Assembly: GCA_050480245.1 (NCBI GenBank)
Contig: JBCNEQ010000026.1
Strand: one strand, 5' to 3'
Length of the DNA: 64,000 nucleotides
Source of the DNA: Anoxybacillus sp050480245
GTDB lineage: Bacteria; Bacillota; Bacilli; Bacillales; Anoxybacillaceae
Shown: positions 40,458 through 48,472 of the stretch, piece by piece
Numbering within the stretch: position 1 is the stretch's first letter
Layout of the letters: each line of letters starts with the position of its first letter
The notes under the pieces: model-generated
Database searches by the model: none
What the model was told of the DNA's origin: nothing
The model's input: the letters and a program-made list of their open reading frames with translations, nothing else
Made by a program: the position numbers and the translations under genes

Positions 40458-41318
40458 ATGCGTAAAAGAAACAATATAACAAATCCAGTTGTTGAAAAAA
40501 TATTGGAATACGTATACATTCTTGTCGGTTCGGCTGTTGTGGCGGTGGCGTTTAATTTATTTTTGCTTCCGAATCGCGTTGCGTCGGGTGGTGTGAGCGG
40601 TATTAGTACAATTTTGCATGCAACGCTCGGGTGGCAGCCAGCTTATGTACAATGGTCGCTTAACATTCCGCTATTTATCGCAGGCGTGTTGCTGCTTGGA
40701 AAACAGTTTGGCATCAAAACATTGGTCGGTACTGCTTTTTTGCCGTTTGTCGTTTATTTGACGCATGATATGGCGCCAGCAACGAACGATCCATTACTTG
40801 GAGCACTATTTGGCGGCATCGGTGTCGGCATAGGATTAGGCATTGTATTCCGTGGTCGTGCATCGACAGGGGGAACGGATTTGGCTGCCCAAATTATTCA
40901 TAAATATACAGGTTTATCGTTAGGAACGTGCGTCATTTTAATTGATGGTTTAATAGTACTAACAGCAGCATTTGTGTTTGACTTAGAGCGGGCGTTATAT
41001 GCATTAATTGCATTATTTGTCACAAGTAAGACGATTGATTTCGTTCAAGTTGGATTTAGTAACTCGAAAATGGCGATGATCATCACAAACAAAGAAGAAC
41101 AAGTGCGGGAAGCGATTTTGCATAAAATTGACCGCGGTGTGACAAAACTACATGCATACGGTGGGTATACAGAACAGGAAAGGCCTGTTTTAATGTGCGT
41201 TGTAGCACAAAGTGAGTTCACAAAATTGAAACAATTAGTGAAAACCATTGACCCGTCTGCATTTGTCGTTGTTATGGATGCAGCAGAAGTGCTTGGGGAA
41301 GGATTTAAACGTGCCTAA
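40458..41318 (+). CDS. YitT family membrane protein (YvjA-like)
   Basis: 286 residues: five or six transmembrane segments (about residues 15-190; ASGGVSGISTILHATLGW and GRASTGGTDLAAQIIHK are family signatures) and a C-terminal cytoplasmic DUF2179 domain (about 205-285; AMIITNKEEQVREAILHKIDRGVTKLHAYGGY). Transport substrate unknown. ATG at 40458 follows AAGGAAGGTGAG; an earlier in-frame start at 40428 does not have such a site. Sits between prfB and cccB as yvjA does in B. subtilis. Confidence 0.88.
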   Translation: MRKRNNITNPVVEKILEYVYILVGSAVVAVAFNLFLLPNRVASGGVSGISTILHATLGWQPAYVQWSLNIPLFIAGVLLLGKQFGIKTLVGTAFLPFVVYLTHDMAPATNDPLLGALFGGIGVGIGLGIVFRGRASTGGTDLAAQIIHKYTGLSLGTCVILIDGLIVLTAAFVFDLERALYALIALFVTSKTIDFVQVGFSNSKMAMIITNKEEQVREAILHKIDRGVTKLHAYGGYTEQERPVLMCVVAQSEFTKLKQLVKTIDPSAFVVVMDAAEVLGEGFKRA

Positions 41319-41377
41319 CGTAAAAATGATACGATATAATAGAAATGTATGACAATGTTTACAAGGGGGATATACGT

Positions 41378-41704
41378 ATGAAGAAAAAGCTACTCAGTTT
41401 ATTCGCTGGTACAGCGATTGTGTTAGCAGCCTGTGGTGGGGGGGATAGCACAAGCGAAAAACCAGCGAACGGCGGAGGAGATACCGCTTCAGCCGCAGAA
41501 GCGCTTTACAAAAAAACGTGTGCAAGCTGCCATGGACAAAACTTAGAAGGCGGCGTCGGTCCAGCGCTTGATAAAGTAGGCAGAAAATATTCGCAAGACG
41601 AAATTAAAGACATTATCGTAAACGGCCGTGGCGGTATGCCAGGCGGCTTACTTCGCGGTGAAGATGCTGATAAAGTAGCCGAATGGTTAGCAGCGAAAAA
41701 GTAA
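41378..41704 (+). CDS. cccB: Cytochrome c-551 (CccB-like lipoprotein)
   Basis: 108 residues. Lipoprotein signal with lipobox VLAAC, a flexible Gly/Ser linker, then a class I c-type haem domain with CASCH (haem attachment) and a Met ligand in GGMPGG. Membrane-anchored electron carrier facing outward. ATG at 41378 after AAGGGGG. Confidence 0.93.
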   Translation: MKKKLLSLFAGTAIVLAACGGGDSTSEKPANGGGDTASAAEALYKKTCASCHGQNLEGGVGPALDKVGRKYSQDEIKDIIVNGRGGMPGGLLRGEDADKVAEWLAAKK

Positions 41705-41735
41705 GAGGATGCGCGAATGTGCATCCTCTTTTCAT
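41704..41735 (+). terminator. cccB terminator
   Basis: AGAGGATGC / GCATCCTCT with an 8-base loop and TTTTCATTTG. Confidence 0.8.
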
Positions 41736-41864
41736 TTGTAACACTCTTGAAATATAACTGTAAATAAAATTCGCCCCCCTTTTGTCGGAAATGATGATAT
41801 AATGAACAAGGTAAGAATTTTGCAGGAATATGTAGAAAAAGATCGAATAATTAGGTGGTTGCTT

Positions 41865-42551
41865 ATGATCGAAATGCAAGATGTATATAAAACATATCCG
41901 AACGGAGTCATTGCATTAAACGGGATCTCTGTTCGCATTAAGCAAGGAGAATTTGTATATGTCGTCGGTCCGAGCGGTGCTGGGAAATCGACGTTTATTA
42001 AAATGATGTATCGCGAAGAAAAGCCGACAAGCGGCAAAATTATGATTAACGGTGTGAATTTAGCCAATATAAAAGACAGCAAAGTGCCGTTGTTGCGCCG
42101 AAATATAGGTGTTGTATTCCAAGACTTCAAACTACTTCCAAAGTTAACGGTATATGAAAATGTAGCGTTTGCTTTGGAAGTGATTGAAGAATCGCCAAAA
42201 AACATTCGAAAGCGCGTTATGGAAGTGCTCGACTTAGTACGGCTAAAACATAAAGCGCGCTTTTATCCAGATGAATTATCTGGCGGAGAACAGCAACGCG
42301 TGTCGATTGCGCGTTCGATCGTTAACAATCCAACGATTGTCATCGCTGATGAGCCGACAGGAAATTTAGATCCTGATACATCTTGGGAGATTATGGACAT
42401 TTTCGAACGCATTAATGATCGTGGAACGACGATTGTCATGGCGACGCACAACCGTGAAATCGTCAATACGATTCGCAAGCGCGTCATTGCGATCGAACGC
42501 GGGAAAATTGCGCGCGATGAAGTGAAGGGGGAATACGGCTATGACTCTTAA
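41865..42551 (+). CDS. ftsE: FtsE ATP-binding protein
   Basis: 228 residues, MacB/LolD-type ABC ATPase. Walker A GPSGAGKSTFIK, signature LSGGEQQRVSIARSI, Walker B VIADEPTGNLD. FtsE drives the transmembrane partner FtsX to activate cell-wall hydrolases. ATG at 41865 after TTAGGTGG. TATAAT at 41798-41803 is a probable -10. Overlaps ftsX by 11 bases. Confidence 0.95.
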   Translation: MIEMQDVYKTYPNGVIALNGISVRIKQGEFVYVVGPSGAGKSTFIKMMYREEKPTSGKIMINGVNLANIKDSKVPLLRRNIGVVFQDFKLLPKLTVYENVAFALEVIEESPKNIRKRVMEVLDLVRLKHKARFYPDELSGGEQQRVSIARSIVNNPTIVIADEPTGNLDPDTSWEIMDIFERINDRGTTIVMATHNREIVNTIRKRVIAIERGKIARDEVKGEYGYDS

Positions 42552-43434
42552 CACCCTTCGTCGTCATTTTCGCGAAAGTTTAAAAAGTCTCGGACGGAAC
42601 GGTTGGATGACGTTTGCGTCCATTAGTGCTGTAACTGTGACGCTGTTGCTCGTCGGTGTGTTTCTCGTCATTATGCTCAATATCCAACATATTACGAAAC
42701 AAATTGAGCACGACGTCGAAATTCGTGTACATGTCGATTTAAGCGCAACAGAGACGGATAAAGACGCGCTCCGGGCAAAACTTGAAGCCCTTTCCGGTGT
42801 AGAAAAAGTAACCTACTCATCAAAAGATGAAGAGCTACAAAAATTGATTGAAAGCTTTGGAGAAGATGGTCAATCGTTTCGTCTATTTGAACAAGACAAC
42901 CCGTTAAGTGACGTATTTATTGTGAAAGCAAAAAATCCGCTTGATACAGAAAAAATCGCAAAGCAAATTGAAACGTTTCCGTCAGTTGGGAAAGTGAAAT
43001 ACGGAAAAGGGCAAATCGAAAAGCTATTTGCCGCGACGAAAACGATTCGCAACGCCGGCGTGGCGCTAATAGTTGGATTGTTATTTACAGCGATGTTTCT
43101 CATCTCAAATACAATTAAAATTACGATTTTTGCCCGCCGTCGCGAAATTGAGATTATGAGATTAGTAGGCGCGACAAACGGGTTTATTCGTTGGCCGTTT
43201 TTCCTTGAAGGATTGTGGCTTGGCGTTTTTGGTTCCGTTGTTCCGATTGTTATCGTTCTTTCCGCTTACTCGTACGTATTTGATTTATTATATCCAAAGT
43301 TGAAAGATACATTTTTTCAACTTCTTCCGTTCTATCCGTTCGCATGGCAATTGGCGGCTGTGCTCGTGTTGTTAGGCGCATGCATCGGCATATGGGGAAG
43401 TTTGATGTCCGTCAGACGATTTTTAAAAGTATAG
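42541..43434 (+). CDS. ftsX: FtsX transmembrane protein
   Basis: 297 residues: N-terminal membrane segment (about 22-45), extracellular loop (about 46-170), then three more segments including RRREIEIMRLVGATNGFIRWPFF, the coupling region typical of FtsX. The extracellular loop is where hydrolase cofactors bind. The downstream gene encodes a secreted coiled-coil peptidase, the natural candidate partner. Confidence 0.95.
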   Translation: MTLNTLRRHFRESLKSLGRNGWMTFASISAVTVTLLLVGVFLVIMLNIQHITKQIEHDVEIRVHVDLSATETDKDALRAKLEALSGVEKVTYSSKDEELQKLIESFGEDGQSFRLFEQDNPLSDVFIVKAKNPLDTEKIAKQIETFPSVGKVKYGKGQIEKLFAATKTIRNAGVALIVGLLFTAMFLISNTIKITIFARRREIEIMRLVGATNGFIRWPFFLEGLWLGVFGSVVPIVIVLSAYSYVFDLLYPKLKDTFFQLLPFYPFAWQLAAVLVLLGACIGIWGSLMSVRRFLKV

Positions 43435-43451
43435 AAAGAGGGGGTTTTACG

Positions 43452-44717
43452 GTGCGAAAAAGATGGGGAACGATCACAGCAACGATGCTGCTGCTTGTTT
43501 CAAGCGTTGCTGCGCCTGCCTATGCAGTAACGAAGCGCGACATTCAAGAAAAGAAACATGAAATTGAAAACGTGCAACAAAAGCAGTCATCAATTGAAAG
43601 TAAACTAGAGCAGTCGCAACAAGAAATTGATCGGTTAAAAGCTGAACAAGAAAAAGTGAATGCAGAAATCAAAAAGCTTGATTTAGCTGTGGAAGAAACG
43701 AGCGCCAACATTCGTGCGAAACAGCAAAATATTGAAGAAACGAAACAACAAATTGTTTCGCTGAGAAAAGAAATTGAGGAAGTCATCGCGCGCATTGAAC
43801 AGCGCAATGCATTGTTGAAAGAGCGCGCACGTTCATTACAGGAAAGCGGCGGTGTAGTAAGCTATTTAGACGTATTGCTCGGGGCGAAAAGCTTTAGCGA
43901 TTTTATTGATCGAATGAGTGCGGTGGCGACCATTTTTGAGGCGGATCGTCAAATTATTAAAGAACAAGAAGCAGATAAAGAGTTAAAGGAAGCGAAAGAA
44001 AACGAATTGAACGACAACTTAGTACGTTTGCAAGAACAGCTTAATGAACTGCAAAAGTTAAAACAAACGTTAAACGAGCAAATTGCGGCAAAAGAAAAAT
44101 TAATGGCGCTGTTAAAAGAACAACAAAAGCATGAAGAAGAAAAACAGCTCGCGTTAGAAGAAGAAAAAGAGTTGCTTGAAAAACAAGAAGCTGCGATGAA
44201 AAACCAATTACAAGAAATGATTCGCCGCCAAAAGGAGCAAGAAGCAGCGCGCAAACGTGCGTTATCTAGCCGTGGATCGTCTGAAAGCAGTTCAGGTAGC
44301 TTGCCGCCTGTGTCCGACGGTGCGTTTATGCGTCCAGCAAACGGTCCAATTACATCGACATTTGGGCCACGTTGGGGTGAATTCCATTACGGCATTGACA
44401 TTGGTAAACGCGGTGCGAGCGTTCCTGTCGTTGCGGCAGCTGACGGTTACGTCTATCGCTCATACTATTCATCAAGCTATGGAAACGTTATTTTTATTAT
44501 GCATTACATTAATGGACAAATATACACGACGGTATATGCTCACCTAGAATCACGCCTTGTCGGTGAAGGGCAAAACGTGAGCAAAGGACAAATGATTGGC
44601 TATATGGGCAATACGGGACGTTCATTCGGTGCACACTTGCATTTTGAATTGCATCGTGGACTTTGGAATGCATCAAAATCGAATGCCGTAGACCCAATGC
44701 AATACGTTCCGTTTTAA
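43452..44717 (+). CDS. Secreted coiled-coil M23 peptidoglycan endopeptidase (EnvC/CwlO-like position)
   Basis: 421 residues. Signal peptide (VSSVAAPAYA), a long coiled coil (about 28-290, interrupted near YLDVLLGAKSFSDFIDRMSA), and a C-terminal LytM/M23 domain (about 300-421). Zinc ligands are seen in HYGIDIG and HLHFELH, with YAHL also conserved. FtsX partners (EnvC, PcsB, CwlO) share this coiled-coil plus hydrolase layout. All zinc ligands appear intact, so it should be an active endopeptidase, unlike E. coli EnvC. GTG at 43452 after AGAGGGGG. In B. subtilis ftsX is followed directly by ctpB. Confidence 0.9.
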   Translation: MRKRWGTITATMLLLVSSVAAPAYAVTKRDIQEKKHEIENVQQKQSSIESKLEQSQQEIDRLKAEQEKVNAEIKKLDLAVEETSANIRAKQQNIEETKQQIVSLRKEIEEVIARIEQRNALLKERARSLQESGGVVSYLDVLLGAKSFSDFIDRMSAVATIFEADRQIIKEQEADKELKEAKENELNDNLVRLQEQLNELQKLKQTLNEQIAAKEKLMALLKEQQKHEEEKQLALEEEKELLEKQEAAMKNQLQEMIRRQKEQEAARKRALSSRGSSESSSGSLPPVSDGAFMRPANGPITSTFGPRWGEFHYGIDIGKRGASVPVVAAADGYVYRSYYSSSYGNVIFIMHYINGQIYTTVYAHLESRLVGEGQNVSKGQMIGYMGNTGRSFGAHLHFELHRGLWNASKSNAVDPMQYVPF

Positions 44718-44745
44718 AGCACAGCTTGTCTGCTGTGCTTTTGCG
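44716..44745 (+). terminator. Terminator after the M23 peptidase gene
   Basis: AAAGCACAGC / GCTGTGCTTT with a 6-base loop, then TTGCGC; the T-run is within the stem's arm. Confidence 0.7.
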
Positions 44746-44891
44746 CATTAGTTGAGAAAATCAGACGTTCGGTGTAAAATAAATACATCTTCATAAGTTA
44801 TGAACGGTACAAGCTATTCATATAATGAAAGCAAACAGGCATCGCACACGGTGTGATGCCTTTCATGTATCGAAGGGTGAGGAGGCAAAAC

Positions 44892-46328
44892 ATGAACAAA
44901 AAAACAATCGCAGCACTAATGATCTTATCGATGCTATTCGGATCAGGCGTGACGTATGTCGGAATGCAGTCGCTTTCTTCCGAGACATCGACGATTACGA
45001 TCGATATGCCAACGCCAACGGAGAAGTCATCGAACGAGGAATTAAAAAAAATTGAACAAGCATACAGCATGATTAAACAAAAATATGTTCAAGACGTAGA
45101 TGACGAGCAGCTAATTGATGGTGCGATTCAAGGAATGATTGCGACGCTAAAAGACCCATACTCCGTTTATATGGATAAAGAAACAGCGGAGCGGTTTAAC
45201 GAATCGCTCGATTCCTCTTTTGAAGGCATCGGCGCGGAAGTAAGTATGGTTGACGGCAAAGTGACGATCGTTGCCCCATTTAAAGGGTCGCCTGCAGAAA
45301 AAGCTGGGCTTCGTCCAAATGATCAAATTATTAAAGTGAACGGCGAAAGTTTAGAAGGGCTTGACTTATATGAAGCGGTATTAAAAATTCGTGGGAAAAA
45401 AGGAACGGTCGCTCGTTTGGAAGTCATTCGTCCGGGGGTAAGCGGCGTATTAACGATTGAAGTCGTCCGCGATGAAATCCCAATTGAAACGGTATATGCG
45501 TCAACAAAAGAAGTAAACGGGAAGCAAATTGGTTATATTGAAATTACATCATTTGCCGAAAAAACAGCAGAAGATTTTAAAAAGAAGTTATCCGAGTTTG
45601 AGAAAAAAGGAATCGCAGGGCTCATTATCGACGTGCGCGGCAATCCGGGAGGGTATTTACAAAGCGTGGAAGATATTTTAAAAGATCTTGTTCCGAAAGA
45701 TAAACCGTACGTGCAAATTGAAGAACGCGATGGCGATAAACAACGCTTCTTCTCCAATATAACGAAGAAAAAAGATTATCCAATTGTTGTGCTTATTGAT
45801 AACGGAAGCGCCTCGGCATCAGAAATTTTAGCCGCAGCGTTAAAAGAAGCAGGCGGCTATCCGCTTGTCGGTGAAAAAACGTTCGGAAAAGGGACGGTAC
45901 AACAAGCGTTGCCGATGGATGACGGCAGCCATATTAAATTAACGCTATATAAATGGCTAACACCGAACGGAAATTGGATTCATCAAAAAGGCGTTGAACC
46001 GGATGTGAAAGTAAAACAGCCTGACTTTTTCTATGCTCATCCGCTTCAAATCGATAAGCCGTTGGCATATGACATGAACAACGAACAAGTGAAAAGCGCA
46101 CAACAAATGTTAAAAGGTCTCGGTTTTGACCCGGGTCGCGAAGATGGCTACTTCAGCAAACAGACCGAGCAAGCTGTTCAATCGTTCCAAAAAGCGAACG
46201 GCTTACAAGTGACAGGAAAAATTGATAAACAAACAGCGAATATGTTGCAAACAAAAGTGATGGAAGCGGTTCGTGACGAACGATATGACGAGCAATTGAA
46301 AAAAGCATTACAGCTTATTGCGAAATAA
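44892..46328 (+). CDS. ctpB: CtpB carboxy-terminal processing protease (S41, PDZ)
   Basis: 478 residues. N-terminal signal anchor (about 5-27), PDZ domain (about 95-165: IVAPFKGSPAEKAGL), S41 protease domain with IIDVRGNPGGYL, catalytic Ser in NGSASASEIL and Lys in FGKGTVQ, and a C-terminal peptidoglycan-binding domain (about 395-455: VKSAQQMLKGLGFDPGREDG). In B. subtilis CtpB cleaves SpoIVFA during sporulation. ATG at 44892 after GAGGAGG. Confidence 0.92.
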   Translation: MNKKTIAALMILSMLFGSGVTYVGMQSLSSETSTITIDMPTPTEKSSNEELKKIEQAYSMIKQKYVQDVDDEQLIDGAIQGMIATLKDPYSVYMDKETAERFNESLDSSFEGIGAEVSMVDGKVTIVAPFKGSPAEKAGLRPNDQIIKVNGESLEGLDLYEAVLKIRGKKGTVARLEVIRPGVSGVLTIEVVRDEIPIETVYASTKEVNGKQIGYIEITSFAEKTAEDFKKKLSEFEKKGIAGLIIDVRGNPGGYLQSVEDILKDLVPKDKPYVQIEERDGDKQRFFSNITKKKDYPIVVLIDNGSASASEILAAALKEAGGYPLVGEKTFGKGTVQQALPMDDGSHIKLTLYKWLTPNGNWIHQKGVEPDVKVKQPDFFYAHPLQIDKPLAYDMNNEQVKSAQQMLKGLGFDPGREDGYFSKQTEQAVQSFQKANGLQVTGKIDKQTANMLQTKVMEAVRDERYDEQLKKALQLIAK

Positions 46329-46332
46329 AAAG

Positions 46333-46375
46333 GTCCCCCTGTCCGTTTTGAAGGCAGGGGGACACTTTTATAAAA
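46333..46375. terminator. Bidirectional terminator between ctpB and the RacA-like gene
   Basis: GTCCCCCTG / CAGGGGGAC with a 13-base loop; plus side continues ACTTTTATAA, minus side TTTTTATTTC. Confidence 0.8.
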
Positions 46376-46793
46376 AGAGGCTAATAATGCTACGTCGTGT
46401 TTGTTTTGGTTGCTCATGAACAAGTTTCGTTTGTTGTTGATGTTCGAGGTCAACAATTCGTCGCTCGAGCCGTTGGATGTATTGGAGCATGTCTTCTATT
46501 TCGCGGCGATGTTGTAGCAATTGAAAAGAGACAACGTCATCTGCTTTTTGATCAACTTTTCGTTCAAGTTCGTTTAATCGCTGTTCGACTTCTTCCCATT
46601 CGACATGTTCTTTTTCCTCTTCATCGATGCCGAGAAACTTATATTTTTCTAATTGTTCGATCGCTTCGTTCGTAAATACGTAATGTCCTGCTTCATTTTT
46701 TGTGCATGGAATGTTATATTTTTTCACCCAGCGTTGCACCGTTTTTGTCGATACCCCAAGTCGTTTCGCGACAGCGCTCGTTTTTAACTCCAT
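46368..46793 (-). CDS. RacA-like MerR-type helix-turn-helix coiled-coil protein
   Basis: 141 residues. N-terminal MerR-like winged helix-turn-helix (about 1-50: SAVAKRLGVSTKTVQRWVKKYNIP) and a coiled coil (about 60-125). This is the layout of B. subtilis RacA, which ties the chromosome origin to the cell pole through DivIVA during sporulation; the protein here is shorter. It faces away from the MinJ-like gene, whose homologue also works with DivIVA. Could also be another member of the helix-turn-helix/coiled-coil group. Confidence 0.65.
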   Translation of the reverse strand: MELKTSAVAKRLGVSTKTVQRWVKKYNIPCTKNEAGHYVFTNEAIEQLEKYKFLGIDEEEKEHVEWEEVEQRLNELERKVDQKADDVVSFQLLQHRREIEDMLQYIQRLERRIVDLEHQQQTKLVHEQPKQTRRSIISLFL

Positions 46794-46972
46794 TGTTCCA
46801 CGCTCCTTTCAAATCATATATGAAAAAACAGTTAGACGCTTTTTATGAAATTCCTTGTATGTTGACAAAACTAGTGTTGATTCGGCAAAAAAAGTGAATT
46901 TTCGTCAACCATAAATGCTTGGATTTTGTTACAATACAAAATAGACCACCCGAAAAAATGGAGTTGATGGAA

Positions 46973-48139
46973 ATGGAAGTATGGGGACTAGAATGGTTGA
47001 AAGCGCTCGGGACGTTTTGGCTGCAACCGTTGTTATATTATGCAATCATATTTGCATGGTTTATTGGCTGGCGTCGTGTGCAACGCGAAAGACGGGATTT
47101 TCATACACGCGTTTATCGCTCATCGCTTGAGCTGCGTGCACTCATTCGCTCACGCAGTTGGCTTGCCATTGTTTTTTCAATTGTAACCGTTGGCGTTGGA
47201 CTTGTCATTCCGAATGATACGCTCGTTTTTTGGACGATTGTGACGATCGTATGCAGCTTTATGATGCAGCTCCGGCTTTTATCGGCTGCATATATCGGGA
47301 GCATCGTCATATTTACTATTAGTTTTTTTGCGCAAACGGAGTGGGCGAAGCCATTTTTTGATCGTTTTTTCCCGCATATGACGGAAACAAATGTGACTGC
47401 CGTCGCGCTTTTAATCGGGTTGCTTTTGTTTATCGAAATGTGGCTCGTTTACCGTGAAGGAGCAGAGCTTAGCTCGCCGCGGCTTGTAACGAGCAAGCGG
47501 GGACTTGTCATCGGTGAACAAATGATGCAACGTCTTTGGCTCGTACCTTTTATTATTCCTGTGCCAGGAGAGGGAGTGACGCCGTTTGCGGCGTGGTGGC
47601 CGATCATTTCAGGCGGTGAGACGTATTCGCTCGTTCTCGTGCCGTTTTTACTTGGGTTTTCCCAACGCGTGCAAACAAACATGCCTACTCATATGGCGAA
47701 ATGGATCGCAAAGCGCATCGGTTGGCTCGCTACGGTTGTTAGTTTGCTAGCGATTACTAGCTACTGGTTGAAGCCGCTTGCGATCGTTAGTGCTGTTGTG
47801 GCTATTTTATGGAGAGAGTGGATTGCTTTATCAGCAAAGTTGTATGAACAAAAGCGCCCGCCATATTTTACGAAACGGGCGAATGGGCTTGTCATTTTAG
47901 GAGTTTTGCCGGATACGCCCGCACATAAAATGGCACTTTCGGTTGGGGAAGTGATTGTGAAGGTAAACGGTACACCTGTGGCGACCGAAGATGAATTTTA
48001 CGCAGCCTTGCAACAAAATCGTGCATTTTGTAAGCTAGAAGTATTAAACGAAAGCGGAGAAGTTCGCTTTGCACAAACGGCTTTATTTGAAGGGGAACAT
48101 CACGAACTCGGGCTGTTATTCGTAAGAGATGAGGGATAA
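46973..48139 (+). CDS. minJ: MinJ-like polytopic PDZ protein
   Basis: 388 residues. About eight hydrophobic segments across residues 10-305, then one PDZ domain (about 310-388: GLVILGVLPDTPAHKMALSVGEVIVKVNGTPV). MinJ bridges DivIVA and MinCD at the division site. The ATG at 46973 lies 9 bases after GGAG; ATGs at 46958 and 46967 are alternatives. A TACAAT element at 46930 makes starts earlier than about 46940 unlikely. Ends by overlapping the csbA leader. Confidence 0.82.
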   Translation: MEVWGLEWLKALGTFWLQPLLYYAIIFAWFIGWRRVQRERRDFHTRVYRSSLELRALIRSRSWLAIVFSIVTVGVGLVIPNDTLVFWTIVTIVCSFMMQLRLLSAAYIGSIVIFTISFFAQTEWAKPFFDRFFPHMTETNVTAVALLIGLLLFIEMWLVYREGAELSSPRLVTSKRGLVIGEQMMQRLWLVPFIIPVPGEGVTPFAAWWPIISGGETYSLVLVPFLLGFSQRVQTNMPTHMAKWIAKRIGWLATVVSLLAITSYWLKPLAIVSAVVAILWREWIALSAKLYEQKRPPYFTKRANGLVILGVLPDTPAHKMALSVGEVIVKVNGTPVATEDEFYAALQQNRAFCKLEVLNESGEVRFAQTALFEGEHHELGLLFVRDEG

Positions 48140-48140
48140 T

Positions 48141-48365
48141 ATGTGGTTTTTGTTAGCGTTAATTGTACCAGCGTTGTTAGTTATTTTATTTACGCGGGTG
48201 ACGTATAACCATTATGTCGGTACACTGCTTACTGTCGCGTTGCTCGTAGCATCGTATGTGAAAGGATATACCGATCAATTGCATGAAATTGTTGCTGATA
48301 TAGCGTCGCTCATCGTCGGATTTTTGTATGCTAAACGAATGGTAGAAAAGCAAAAACAATCGTAA
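48141..48365 (+). CDS. csbA: CsbA small membrane protein
   Basis: 74 residues, two or three hydrophobic segments (MWFLLALIVPALLVILF..., YVGTLLTVALLVASY, IVADIASLIVGFLY). DUF2198 family; B. subtilis csbA is sigma-B controlled and sits directly before uvrB as here. Function unknown. ATG at 48141, two bases after the minJ stop. Confidence 0.85.
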   Translation: MWFLLALIVPALLVILFTRVTYNHYVGTLLTVALLVASYVKGYTDQLHEIVADIASLIVGFLYAKRMVEKQKQS

Positions 48366-48393
48366 ACCTGTCCAAATGGGCAGGTTTTTTCAT
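48364..48393 (+). terminator. csbA terminator
   Basis: AAACCTGTCC / GGGCAGGTTT, loop AAAT, followed by TTTTCATAG. Confidence 0.85.
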
Positions 48394-48472
48394 AGAATAT
48401 TTGTTCGTATTTTTCGCTTTTCGGTTTCGTCATATGGTACAATGAAAATAGAAATGAAGTGGAGGGAAGAAT

